50,425 nucleotides of DNA from CAYUAI01 sp964442745 (GTDB lineage: Bacteria; Pseudomonadota; Gammaproteobacteria; S012-40), in the NCBI GenBank assembly GCA_964442745.1, contig CAYUAI010000023.1:1-50425 (forward strand), in the 5' to 3' direction. Below, one piece after another: positions 17,901-27,177 of the stretch. The notes beneath the pieces were generated by a model. That model worked only from the letters and a program-made list of their open reading frames with translations, did no database searches and was not told the DNA's origin. The position numbers and the translations under genes are program-made. Each line of letters starts with the position of its first letter. Within the stretch, counting starts at the first letter, position 1.

Positions 17901-20900
17901 ATGACAATGAAGCGTTCATTGATGCTTATGGTAGCTATCATAAGTATTTTGTTTATTCTATCTGGTTGTTCGAGTGGAGGCGGGACAGACCTTGCTGCCA
18001 TCAATGACGATACTGGTACCGACGATGTGGTACAAGCAGTGGCAACACGAATTTCTGGTAAGGTAACTTTATCTTCGGTGGTATCAGCTAAAGCACGTCA
18101 AAAAGTTCAAGCACTGAATAATGTGTCAAGCGGTAAACCAGGTAGCGCGCTTTATAAAGCCACCACTCGTGAAAAATCCAATGTTGGTGAGATCTCGCAA
18201 TATCAAGGATTGCCCACGCGACAGGCGGGTGACTCTGCCGCTGGTGTCACTGTTCAATTATTTGATGCCGATCATCCTGAATGGTTATATCCTATTGCTG
18301 AAGCGACGACCGATGCAGCAGGCAATTATGAACTCTCAAAGCTGATCAATGCTGAGAAAAATGGTAACAAGTATAACGATGGCAATGACATTGCTGAAGG
18401 TAACTATATTTTAGTGGCCATTGAAAGAGATCAAACAGGTGCGATAGTTTCGGTGGCTAATCAAACCGTGGTGAATAAATTCGAGGGTGAGGTGGTGAAC
18501 GATCTTGTGCCACAGAAAGTTACCGAAACTCCTGCCAAAGTAATCACGATGTTTGGTGTGTCAAGAAATACTGATGGAACACAAACCTGGGGAAGTGCAG
18601 GTCTCAATATCTCTCCTAATGCCGCATTACAAATTACTTTTAGTATGGCCATGGATCGCCAAACGGTGAAAAATGGCATCAGTATTAGCCCTGCGGTTCA
18701 AGGATTTTGGGCGATTTCTGCCGATGGTTTAACTGCGACGTTGTATCTTAATGAGGGCGTATCGCTTGAGCAAGGACAAAGTTATACGGTGACGGTGAAA
18801 GGTGACTCTGATACAAGCAACGCAATCAAAAATATGCTTGGTGTTGTATTAGAGAAAGATGCGGTCGGTTATTTTTCAATATTAGAGGGCGCCGAGGCGG
18901 ATATTCAAGCGCCTAATGCACAAATGTTAAGCCCATCGTTTTCCCAAATTGCATTACCCGATGGCGTTGATATTATTACGCCGATACGTATTAGTGCTAC
19001 AGAGGTGATGGATGTTAATGATCTTGTTTTATCGGCAACCCCGAGTTTAGGGGCTAAGCCTAATGTGACTTATCTTGGTAAAGCAAAATCTGGGCTTTAT
19101 GAATATGAGTTTGTTTTGGGTAAGCCTTTGAAGCTAGGTACTACCTATACAGCAAAAATAAGTGGTGGCAAGGATTTAGCGGGTAATGAAATGAATGCAT
19201 TATCTGTGTCTTTTACAACGGTATCTCATGTAGAAGGCATTGTAGAAATTCCCGCAGATGCCACCGTTGAAGAAAAAGAAGTGCTCACCAAAACAGCCAA
19301 TGTGCAAGCTGAAGTGAAAGATGTCTTTGGCAAATGGGCACGAGCCATGAATGAATTTAATTTATCGCAAATGCAAAGCCTGATGGCATCGGATTTTGTT
19401 TTAGTATACAACACTAAAGATGGTTTCCATAAAAAGGATTTTAATCGTGATGGTCGTTGGGATTTGGCAGAATTTAGCGATATGATGGATGAATCTTTCC
19501 AGTTCTGGGATTATTGTGAAACGAGCATGACAGGTGATGTCGTCGGTGCTATCCAAGTGGTGGGCGACGAAGCCAAATTTGAGTTTAAATTGATTGGTCA
19601 ATCTGAGAGAAATACGAAAGATTGTGCCGACGCAGCGCCTAAAAATTCGATGTTTGCCAAACTGCAAAAAATCAATGGGGCTTGGTTTATATTGCAAGCT
19701 TCAGAAGGGATTGATGCGGTCGCAGAAGAAGTCGTCTCCAACGCGTTAGTGATTGAGTTAACCAATCCACCGAAAGGCGCGGTACTTGATCTGGATGGCG
19801 GTACAACTGAAACATTTCAATGGACTGAAGTGTCAGCGGCATCCGCTTATGTTATGATGTTTATTGATGATCGTGATCCTAAAGCCGGTTTCGCGTTTAT
19901 TTTACCACCTTCTTATCTTGAAATAGATATTCCGCCTAACGATGAAATATTGTTTAACGAAGCGAATCCAGTGGCGGCGGATGTCAGTAAAAAATTTGGC
20001 TTTACCCGAGAGTTTGATCCTCGTCCAGGTGTCGAAATTAATTGGCAAATCGCGGCATTAAGTAAGAACACAGTCAAAGATGTCATTGCGGGTCGAGCGA
20101 CCGACTTAGCTAAAGATGTGATCGCGGTAAGTCATCTGTCTCGCTTCAAACTCGGCGGTGATTTTGAAGAACTCGAAGTAACGATAGCGTTTGCTATGTT
20201 GGATGACGATGGTAATGCAGTGGTCGTCGAAGCGGCTGATGAATTGACTTTTTCTGAGTTCATTGATGGTTATGACGCAAATGATGCCGATGCAGTGACT
20301 ATTACGATCAACACACCACGCCCTGATCAAACCATGGGTATTGTAAATGTGCAGGGTAATACGTTTGCGCATTACCCGGTGATGTTGGCGCCAGTGAAAG
20401 ATGAGCTCGGTAACCTGATCGGTGCTACGGGGTCTGTCACTGTGCAATTGAATCAAGGATTCAACTGGATCGAAGTCTCCGATGAGAATTTTCGCGCTAA
20501 CGAGGGTGGTGATGCCGGTATGTGTGATCCAGCGATCGATCCGAATTGTGATTCTAATTGTGATCCCATGACTGATCTAGATTGTCCTCCGCCTTCAACT
20601 GATTCAGGTATGCAATCACAAGCGATCAATGAAGATGCTGGTGAAGAACGTGCCAGTCGTGAGTACGTCTTGATTGAATGGTTTAATGTGCAGACCACCG
20701 GTGGTATTACCCCGGTTGTTAATATTGACGATACGTTTGTGGATGAGATCTCTGGTGAAGTGACAGCTTCGGGTATAACGGATCAAGCGGGTACATTAAT
20801 CGCTAATGATGGTTGGGATTTCTATGAAGCTAAAACAGCCACCTCTGTGACGATTACCGGTACTGTAGACACCAGTGAATTAGAGGGTGAACGCACTATT

Positions 20901-23342
20901 GATACACTTGAAGTCAATTTATGGAATGAGGGCATGCAAGCCTTTTCTTATCGTTCAGTGGATGTGGAAGACGATGGTTCATACAGTGTGAGCCTGGACC
21001 TGTATCAAGGTGAAAACTGGATCGAAATCGGTGGCTGTGCGCTAGACTCCAATGTCCAAGACGTTGAGCATTGTAATATGGAAAGCTGGTATAAGACTAA
21101 TCTAGGAGTGTACACCGAGCTAGGGGTGGAATGGGTACCACCGATTGTTATCAGCTCAGTGGCTTATGCCAACGGTGAAGCGGTAGGCGAAGTGGTTCAA
21201 AAAGAAGTCTGGGGGGATGGTGGTAACTGGCGAGTTGTCCCGGTGAATATGGACGATCCCGCCACGACTCTTCTTATCCAAGGCACACTTGAGTTTAACA
21301 GTGATACCACTGATTCAAGTAATACGCCACGTTATAGCCATGGTAGTGAAGGGGGTTGGCTGGAAGACCGTTTGTCCGTAGCGTCGGATGGTAGCTTTGA
21401 GTTGGAAGTGGATGTTTTTACCGGTTGGAATAACGTGAGTATACAGGATGTCAACGATAACCGGTATGACATGAACTTCAATGTAAAAAGAGGTATGAGA
21501 GTCGTTCGACCAGAAATTGTGACCATTGACGGTGTGTCATTCAAAGAAGCGTTGAATAACCGGCGCGATTATGAGACGGAGCAGTGCTTTGTTGAGATTG
21601 AAGGGATGGCCACGGAAGGTGAAGTGCGTATTTTTTGGAATGGTCAAGGTCAGAAATTATCCGGTGATTGGAGTCAAAATTGGGAAGAGTTTGTGACCGA
21701 GACCAAAGATGATGGTGAAGGTAATTTTACTTTCAGTATGATTTTACCATTAATTGGTGGTGCGGAATATGAGTTTAGCGATAACTTTGTGGATATCAAT
21801 GATGCTAACTGGAATTGGTTTGGTGTACGCATTGTTACCACCGGGGATTGCGCCTATTCGGCACCAACTATGAGTGTTGATACGGTCTCTGCCATCGTCG
21901 ACTCTACCGTAACCATTCTGGAAAAAGCTGAGGCGTGGACCGGTTTCAACGAAACAGGAGATGAAGTTGAAAACGGTGCCCGTTTCGCGTTACCGGAGGT
22001 TGTGGATGTTTTCGTGCCCATTGCAACGGATATCGTTACTATCCAAGGTACCAGTTCAGTCGCGGGTCGATATATTGATGCTGAAATGTGGGTCTGTAAC
22101 CGTCAGGTGAAATTACCGGCAGTGACTGCTGGGGATGCCACGAATGAGGCAGGCATATATCCATGGACCATGGATGTGAAAGTCTATCCTGACAATAACA
22201 GGATCGAAGTCAGAGATGGTCAGAATAGGTATACGGTGGAGTTGATCGTAGAAAATAGCAATACACCGCCCCCACCACCATTCAATGTGTCAGTGTTTGA
22301 TGCAGAAAATAATGCCGTTGCTGCATTCGAAGAACCTGGAAAGATACCAGATGATACCATGGCGACAGCAGATCCATGTGCTGGAAGCGATACCCGTTTT
22401 AATGCGGATACGCTGGCAACAGTGACCATTACTGGTACCACCGAAGGTCGTGACGGTACGGGTGAATGGAATTCTGATGGTAATTTTGGCCGTTTTGACA
22501 TTATTGATGGTTCCTTCTCTTTTGAGATCGATTTGTACGATGGACACAACAGTGTGAATATCAATGATGCCGATTGGAACAATATCAGTATCGAGGTATT
22601 TACTAACAATGGAAACCAACGTCCTCAATTTGTCGTGATCGAGTCCTATCAAGCGATTGAAACCAAGCCGGCTTCTTATAAAGCGCTGATGGCGTTGGTG
22701 GAATCAACTTGGACTGTCGATGATGGAATGGCGATTGCTCATGGTGATCAAGTTGCCCCTGGTTGGGTAGTTATTACCGGGACCATTTATGCTGACCCTG
22801 TCAATGCTGCCCAAGACGTAGGTTTTAAAGCGGATGTCGTTAACGCTTTTGTCCAATCTTGTGGCGCTGATGGGTGTGCTTGGGTCGATTATTCAAGCGA
22901 TCCTGATGCCACTAAATGGGGAGCCAAGCGGTTAGTCGTCGGCCAACCGGATGACGATGGCAATGTCCCCTTTGGTTTTGTGACTAAAGTTCGCTCTGCA
23001 GGGTCTGAAAGCACCGAAGGAGCGGGGGATGCGGAGAGTAGGCCGCCGACTGATGGTGGGGGAATGGGCGATGATACGCAATCAAAAGCGAATCCAATGC
23101 TGGTCGAAAATACCTTAGGTGGTGCATCGACCATGGTTGAGGTGCGGGCGGATGGTCAAAATGAAGAAGCTATGTGGCAAGGCCATGGTCATAGTATTGA
23201 GCTAAACTCACTCATTGATTTCATGTGTCCTGAGTGTGGGCCTCAAGAGCGTATTTGGAAACCTGGTAAAGCGAGCAATGATCAGCGCTCGTCTAGTAAA
23301 GCGCTTGCGGATAAACGTTTGAAGGTGCTAAGTCATCGCTAA
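17901..23342 (+). CDS. Giant multidomain Ig-like lipoprotein
   Basis: A 1813-residue surface or periplasmic lipoprotein. GGGAGT precedes the ATG. Lipobox LSGC places the lipidated cysteine at residue 23, followed by Ser-Ser-Gly-Gly, which does not signal inner-membrane retention. Domains by eye: a carboxypeptidase-regulatory-like region (about 105-195); two SbsA/Big_5-type Ig domains (about 211-325 and 335-440, with SPNAALQITFSMAMD and IRISATEVMDVNDL); an NTF2/SnoaL-like domain (about 467-606); a short Asp/Cys-rich insert MCDPAIDPNCDSNCDPMTD (about 874); then at least five repeats ending in G.N.(I/V).(I/V).D (QGFNWIEVSD, QGENWIEIGG, TGWNNVSIQD, PDNNRIEVRD, DGHNSVNIND), like glucodextranase-B Ig folds. 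No catalytic motif was seen. It is a single gene with its own terminator. Adhesion or matrix binding is inference. Confidence 0.78.
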   Translation: MTMKRSLMLMVAIISILFILSGCSSGGGTDLAAINDDTGTDDVVQAVATRISGKVTLSSVVSAKARQKVQALNNVSSGKPGSALYKATTREKSNVGEISQYQGLPTRQAGDSAAGVTVQLFDADHPEWLYPIAEATTDAAGNYELSKLINAEKNGNKYNDGNDIAEGNYILVAIERDQTGAIVSVANQTVVNKFEGEVVNDLVPQKVTETPAKVITMFGVSRNTDGTQTWGSAGLNISPNAALQITFSMAMDRQTVKNGISISPAVQGFWAISADGLTATLYLNEGVSLEQGQSYTVTVKGDSDTSNAIKNMLGVVLEKDAVGYFSILEGAEADIQAPNAQMLSPSFSQIALPDGVDIITPIRISATEVMDVNDLVLSATPSLGAKPNVTYLGKAKSGLYEYEFVLGKPLKLGTTYTAKISGGKDLAGNEMNALSVSFTTVSHVEGIVEIPADATVEEKEVLTKTANVQAEVKDVFGKWARAMNEFNLSQMQSLMASDFVLVYNTKDGFHKKDFNRDGRWDLAEFSDMMDESFQFWDYCETSMTGDVVGAIQVVGDEAKFEFKLIGQSERNTKDCADAAPKNSMFAKLQKINGAWFILQASEGIDAVAEEVVSNALVIELTNPPKGAVLDLDGGTTETFQWTEVSAASAYVMMFIDDRDPKAGFAFILPPSYLEIDIPPNDEILFNEANPVAADVSKKFGFTREFDPRPGVEINWQIAALSKNTVKDVIAGRATDLAKDVIAVSHLSRFKLGGDFEELEVTIAFAMLDDDGNAVVVEAADELTFSEFIDGYDANDADAVTITINTPRPDQTMGIVNVQGNTFAHYPVMLAPVKDELGNLIGATGSVTVQLNQGFNWIEVSDENFRANEGGDAGMCDPAIDPNCDSNCDPMTDLDCPPPSTDSGMQSQAINEDAGEERASREYVLIEWFNVQTTGGITPVVNIDDTFVDEISGEVTASGITDQAGTLIANDGWDFYEAKTATSVTITGTVDTSELEGERTIDTLEVNLWNEGMQAFSYRSVDVEDDGSYSVSLDLYQGENWIEIGGCALDSNVQDVEHCNMESWYKTNLGVYTELGVEWVPPIVISSVAYANGEAVGEVVQKEVWGDGGNWRVVPVNMDDPATTLLIQGTLEFNSDTTDSSNTPRYSHGSEGGWLEDRLSVASDGSFELEVDVFTGWNNVSIQDVNDNRYDMNFNVKRGMRVVRPEIVTIDGVSFKEALNNRRDYETEQCFVEIEGMATEGEVRIFWNGQGQKLSGDWSQNWEEFVTETKDDGEGNFTFSMILPLIGGAEYEFSDNFVDINDANWNWFGVRIVTTGDCAYSAPTMSVDTVSAIVDSTVTILEKAEAWTGFNETGDEVENGARFALPEVVDVFVPIATDIVTIQGTSSVAGRYIDAEMWVCNRQVKLPAVTAGDATNEAGIYPWTMDVKVYPDNNRIEVRDGQNRYTVELIVENSNTPPPPPFNVSVFDAENNAVAAFEEPGKIPDDTMATADPCAGSDTRFNADTLATVTITGTTEGRDGTGEWNSDGNFGRFDIIDGSFSFEIDLYDGHNSVNINDADWNNISIEVFTNNGNQRPQFVVIESYQAIETKPASYKALMALVESTWTVDDGMAIAHGDQVAPGWVVITGTIYADPVNAAQDVGFKADVVNAFVQSCGADGCAWVDYSSDPDATKWGAKRLVVGQPDDDGNVPFGFVTKVRSAGSESTEGAGDAESRPPTDGGGMGDDTQSKANPMLVENTLGGASTMVEVRADGQNEEAMWQGHGHSIELNSLIDFMCPECGPQERIWKPGKASNDQRSSSKALADKRLKVLSHR

Positions 23343-23396
23343 TCAGTAAACTAAAGGAATGGGCATGGAATAACTTCCATTGACTCACCGATAACA

Positions 23397-23422
23397 GGGC
23401 GACAGAGATCGCCCTTTTTTTT
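23397..23422 (+). terminator. Rho-independent terminator of the giant lipoprotein gene
   Basis: GGGCGA, loop CAGAGA, TCGCCC followed by eight T residues, 55 bases after the stop codon. This is a textbook intrinsic terminator. Confidence 0.9.
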
Positions 23423-23618
23423 ATTTTCATTTCCGATCATTCGTTAATCTATCTCGAAAACAGATCAATATCCCCAGGCATTCTCCTCATTTCAATGCTC
23501 TATTGAAACATGATGATGTCGTTCATGGCGGAGTGAATTCGCTAGGCTTAATCTACACTTGTATAAAAGTCTAAAAATTAATGTTTGTACTGGCTTATGA
23601 TCGGTATGTTTAACGATT

Positions 23619-25304
23619 CTAATTGTTTTTTTTAGCTATTTTGGTCCATGAGTCCCGTAAGGTGACAATGCGATTAATCACTAGTTTATCCTTGGTTGTG
23701 TGTTTGTTATCGATATAAAAATAACCTTCGCGTTCAAATTGGTAACGATCACCAGGGGTCGCATTCGCTAAATTGCTTTCGACAAAGGCGTTGTTGATAA
23801 TTTCAAGCGACTTGGGATTGATAAATTGGGTAAAATCTTGGCCAGTCTCGTCAGCCTCCGGATTGGCGGTTGTGAAAAGGCGATCATATAACCTGATTTC
23901 TGCTGGCAGGGAGTGGCTCGCTGATACCCAGTGAATAACGCCTTTGACTTTTCGTCCTTCCGGTGCCTTGCCAAGTGTCTTATCATCATAAGTACATCGG
24001 AGTTCGATGATCTCTCCACTGGTTTCGTCTTTGATGACTTGTCGACACTTGATGATATAAGCATTGCGCAAGCGAACTTCACCACCGGCAATTAATCGTT
24101 TATATTTTTTCGGTGCGTCTTCGCGAAAATCGGCTTGATCAATGAATATTTCACGAGTAAAAGGTAAGGTACGGGTACCCAGACTTTCATTTTGTGGATG
24201 GCAGGGGGCGCTGAGTTGTTCGACTTGTCCCTCGGGGTAATTTTCAATGATAATCCGTAGTGGCCGTAAAACACCCATGGCCCTGGGTGTTTTATCCTCT
24301 AAATCAAGTCGTATACAGTATTCTAATAGCCCCATCTCGATGGTGTTATCGACTTTGGTGACGCCGATGCGCTCACAAAAATCACGAATCGAGGCGGATG
24401 TATAACCGCGCTGACGCAAGCCCGCAATGGTGGGCATGCGAGGATCATCCCAGCCCGATACCCATTGTTTTTCAACTAAGGTCGCTAATTTTCGCTTGCT
24501 GGTGATGGTATATTCTAAGGCGAGTCGGGAGAATTCAATTTGCTGGGGATGACGGTCGGCCGAAATATTATCCAGGCACCAATCATACAGTGGTCGATGA
24601 TCGGCAAACTCCAAGGTGCATAATGAATGGGTAATGCCTTCGATCGCATCGGAAATACAATGCGTGAAATCATACATGGGGTAGATAACCCACGCGTCGC
24701 CGGTTTGATGGTGGCGGGTACGCATGATGCGGTATAGCACCGGATCACGCAGGTTAATATTGGGGGAAGCCATATCGATTTTAGCCCGCAGGGTATGACT
24801 GCCATCCACAAATTTGCCATCGCGCATTTGCATAAATAAAGTTAAATTTTCATCGACACTCCGTGTTCGAAAAGGGCTGTGACTGCCGGGTTTGGTGAGG
24901 GTACCACGGGTTTCTCGAATTTGATCGGGGTTAAGGTCACAAACAAACGCTTTACCGGCGTTGATTAATTCCACGGCATAGTCGAATAGTTGGTTAAAAT
25001 AAGCGGAGGCAAACCGGATCGGGCCATCCCAGTGAAATCCCAGCCATTGCACATCTTCTTTAATGGCTTGTATGTAGTATTCGCTTTCTTTGCTCGGGTT
25101 GGTGTCGTCAAAACGTAAATGGCATTGCCCCTGATAATCCCTGGCAATACCAAAATTCAAGCAAATCGACTTGGCATGTCCAATATGCAAAAATCCATTG
25201 GGCTCTGGCGGGAAACGAGTCACAACTTGTCCATTGTTTTTGATATCTTCGTCAATGATATTACGGATGAAATTGGTTGGCCGATTTGGCTCAGTTGTTA
25301 CCAT
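23619..25304 (-). CDS. glnS: Glutaminyl-tRNA synthetase
   Basis: A 561-residue class I aminoacyl-tRNA synthetase that charges tRNA-Gln. The ATP-binding signature PEPNGFLHIGHAKS (residues 33-46) contains HIGH, and the second signature is TSKRKLA at about residue 270 (KMSKS equivalent of GlnRS). The catalytic domain is followed by the two-part beta-barrel anticodon-binding domain, ending with RIVTLRDSW typical of GlnRS. Length matches E. coli GlnRS (554). AAGGAAA precedes the ATG. It is divergent from lolA and appears monocistronic. Confidence 0.96.
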   Translation of the reverse strand: MVTTEPNRPTNFIRNIIDEDIKNNGQVVTRFPPEPNGFLHIGHAKSICLNFGIARDYQGQCHLRFDDTNPSKESEYYIQAIKEDVQWLGFHWDGPIRFASAYFNQLFDYAVELINAGKAFVCDLNPDQIRETRGTLTKPGSHSPFRTRSVDENLTLFMQMRDGKFVDGSHTLRAKIDMASPNINLRDPVLYRIMRTRHHQTGDAWVIYPMYDFTHCISDAIEGITHSLCTLEFADHRPLYDWCLDNISADRHPQQIEFSRLALEYTITSKRKLATLVEKQWVSGWDDPRMPTIAGLRQRGYTSASIRDFCERIGVTKVDNTIEMGLLEYCIRLDLEDKTPRAMGVLRPLRIIIENYPEGQVEQLSAPCHPQNESLGTRTLPFTREIFIDQADFREDAPKKYKRLIAGGEVRLRNAYIIKCRQVIKDETSGEIIELRCTYDDKTLGKAPEGRKVKGVIHWVSASHSLPAEIRLYDRLFTTANPEADETGQDFTQFINPKSLEIINNAFVESNLANATPGDRYQFEREGYFYIDNKHTTKDKLVINRIVTLRDSWTKIAKKNN

Positions 25305-25385
25305 GAATAAAATTTCCTTTTAGGCGAAATTCGAGTGTGATGGGTATATAATACAACGGATTAATCATGTCCATGGAAGCAAATT

Positions 25386-26069
25386 ATGAAATTTTTGAGC
25401 GGCGGGTATTTTAACTTAAATTTTAGCCAAAAGATTTTCAAGATTCGACTTGCCTGTTTTTTGTTCGTTTTATTGTTGGCGCCAGCGGTTAGCCTGTCTG
25501 CGAATGAAGGGGTGAGTATAGCGAAAGCATTTTTTGCTGACCTTGTTACCTTGGAAGGTCATTTTTCGCAAAAAGTGCAAGGGGCACAACTGAATGTGAC
25601 GGATCAATCCAATGGTTATTTTGTCATCAATCGACCTGGGCAATTTCGCTGGGTTTACACTGAGCCCTATGCGCAAGAAATCGTTGCTAACGGGGCTAAG
25701 ATTTGGATATATGACGAAGATTTGGAACAAGTGACCATTAAGCCCTTTAACGCTACGCTGGGGAGCACACCGGCTGCATTATTAAGCGGAAATACGCCCT
25801 TACAAGAAAATTTCATCATGGAGGAAGTGGCGCCTGATGGTACAATGCGGCGGGTGCAATTAAGCCCGAAGGGTAGTGAGGCCAGTTTTACCCAAATTAT
25901 TTTAGGTTTTGTTGGACGCTTGTTAGTGCGCATGGAATTGATGGATAATCTGGATCAATTAACCTTATTGACCTTTACGGAGATAAAGAAAAACCAGCCG
26001 GTTAATCCGGCATCGTTTCAGTTTGATACGCCAAAAAATGCCGATGTGTTTGATACCACAAAACAATGA
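25386..26069 (+). CDS. lolA: Outer-membrane lipoprotein carrier protein LolA
   Basis: A 227-residue periplasmic chaperone that carries lipoproteins from LolCDE to LolB. A signal segment covers residues about 17-39 (LACFLFVLLLAPAVSLSA). The mature part has the LolA pattern: LEGHFSQKVQGAQ, GYFVINRPGQFRWVYTEPY (residues about 77-95) and IWIYDEDLEQVTIKPF. Basic residues before the hydrophobic core are longer than usual, so an internal start is possible, but none has a better ribosome site. A TATAAT lies at 25347-25352, about 34 bases before the ATG. In related bacteria lolA is followed by rarA; here the next gene is crcB. Confidence 0.93.
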   Translation: MKFLSGGYFNLNFSQKIFKIRLACFLFVLLLAPAVSLSANEGVSIAKAFFADLVTLEGHFSQKVQGAQLNVTDQSNGYFVINRPGQFRWVYTEPYAQEIVANGAKIWIYDEDLEQVTIKPFNATLGSTPAALLSGNTPLQENFIMEEVAPDGTMRRVQLSPKGSEASFTQIILGFVGRLLVRMELMDNLDQLTLLTFTEIKKNQPVNPASFQFDTPKNADVFDTTKQ

Positions 26070-26140
26070 ATGAACAAAGCCCCTTTGTTTAGGGATGAGG
26101 CTGAAATTAAAGTGCCTATATTGCGCCGGATTTTTGTTTG

Positions 26141-26203
26141 TCGTTTTCACGGTCCCGTGGGGTGCCTAGTGAGCTAGATAACCGACGGGACCGTGGAAAA
26201 GAC
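26141..26203. repeat. Long imperfect inverted repeat with internal hairpin
   Basis: ACGGTCCCGT (26150-26159) pairs perfectly with ACGGGACCGT (26185-26194). The arms extend outward through TTTTC/GGAAAA and GTC/GAC with single-base bulges. The loop itself contains CTAG-TGAG-CTAG. It could be a terminator for lolA, but there is no T run next to the outer arm. Confidence 0.6.
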
Positions 26204-26229
26204 GGGCAAAAAGACCAGCGAGATGGGTG

Positions 26230-26272
26230 TTTTAATCAATGCCTCATTCCTTAGCTCACTGATTGATTAAAA
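26230..26272. repeat. Inverted repeat TTTTAATCAAT ... ATTGATTAAAA
   Basis: Perfect 11-bp arms at 26230-26240 and 26262-26272 flank a 21-base loop. The 3' arm ends in AAAA and the 5' arm begins with TTTT, so it could serve as an A/T-flanked terminator in either direction or as the end of a small palindromic element. Confidence 0.55.
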
Positions 26273-26395
26273 AGTGATCCATTTATCAGCGCCACTGACC
26301 GCCCATGAAAAGACAACCGGTGAATATTTTTCGTATTCACTGTCGTTAAATCACGAATAATCGATGAGTGAGTTTGCTATGAAAAAGGGGATGAA

Positions 26396-26770
26396 TTGAC
26401 GCAAATTTGGTTGATTGCCGCTGGAGGCGCGGTGGGGGCGGTGGGCCGGTTTTGGGTGTCGCAAAGCGTGCATGCCTGGTTAGGGCGTGATTTCCCTTAT
26501 GGCACTTTGTGTGTGAATGTATTGGGTTCACTGCTGATGGGTGTGTTGTACGTGTTATTAATCGAACGCATGAGTGTTGGACCGGAATGGCGAGGATTTT
26601 TGACCATCGGGTTGTTGGGAGCGTTTACCACGTTTTCTACGTTTTCTATGGAAACCGTGAATTTGCTGAATGCAGGAGAGTCATGGAAAGCTTTGCTAAA
26701 TGTGATATCCAATGTATTGTTGTGCGTCATTGCCAGTGGTGTTGGTGTCATCGTAGCTCGGCAGGTCTGA
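26396..26770 (+). CDS. crcB: Fluoride ion channel CrcB/Fluc
   Basis: A 124-residue, four-TM membrane protein that exports fluoride as a dual-topology dimer. Family motifs are GGAVGAVGRFWVSQ near the start, the pore motif PYGTLCVNVLGSLLMG (residues about 37-52, with the conserved N) and GLLGAFTTFSTFSMET (about 75-90, with the Phe-box phenylalanines and TM3 break). The start appears to be TTG at 26396, placed after AAGGGG; the ATG just upstream (26391) is followed by a stop in its frame. It is followed 33 bases later by a DUF190 gene, a frequent partner of crcB. Confidence 0.93.
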   Translation: MTQIWLIAAGGAVGAVGRFWVSQSVHAWLGRDFPYGTLCVNVLGSLLMGVLYVLLIERMSVGPEWRGFLTIGLLGAFTTFSTFSMETVNLLNAGESWKALLNVISNVLLCVIASGVGVIVARQV

Positions 26771-26803
26771 GGTATTTTAAAGCCGTTTTTTTGAGATACT
26801 ATC

Positions 26804-27106
26804 ATGGCTGAGCAAAATGTCATGGTGGTACGCGTTTATTTTACCGAAGGTAAAGGGCGCTTGCGAAAACTGCTAAACTGGTTGCGTGATGATCAGCAGG
26901 TACGAGGGGCGACGGTATTTCGTGGTATTGCCGGATTTGGGCCATCGGGGGTGATCCATGAAGCGACCTGGACGGATTTGTCCATTGACTTGCCGTTGAT
27001 TGTCGAGTTTTTTGATGAAGCTGACAAAATAACGCAGATTATCAGTCAACTTGAAGCACGGTTTGAAACAGGCCATATTTTATGCTGGCCGGCTAAAATT
27101 AGATGA
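26804..27106 (+). CDS. DUF190 family PII-like protein
   Basis: A 100-residue cytosolic protein of the DUF190 family (PF02641), with a ferredoxin-like, PII-related fold. Signature parts are VRVYFTEGKGRLRKLLNWL near the N-terminus, RGATVFRGIAGFGPSGVIHE in the middle and LPLIVEFFDEADKI towards the end. These genes commonly sit next to crcB, as here, suggesting a link to fluoride resistance; the biochemical role is not established to my knowledge. It is cotranscribed with crcB by position and lies 71 bases before serS. Confidence 0.88.
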   Translation: MAEQNVMVVRVYFTEGKGRLRKLLNWLRDDQQVRGATVFRGIAGFGPSGVIHEATWTDLSIDLPLIVEFFDEADKITQIISQLEARFETGHILCWPAKIR

Positions 27107-27177
27107 TATTTTATGCGTCATCTGCGTTTTGGCAACAGACTTAATTTTTAAGGCAACGAAAATGAAGACGAAATTTT

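Larger units (their letters stand above)
26070..26395. other. Structured intergenic region where rarA would be expected
   Basis: A 326-base gap with no coding similarity to rarA on either strand. It contains two long inverted repeats (described separately) and an AT-rich run up to the crcB ribosome site AAGGGG. I see no fluoride-riboswitch consensus, although crcB follows. Confidence 0.45.

Noticed and set aside
26070..26395. Fluoride riboswitch upstream of crcB
   Set aside because: The gap is structured, but I could not find the conserved fluoride-aptamer core; a covariance-model search (crcB RNA) would decide.
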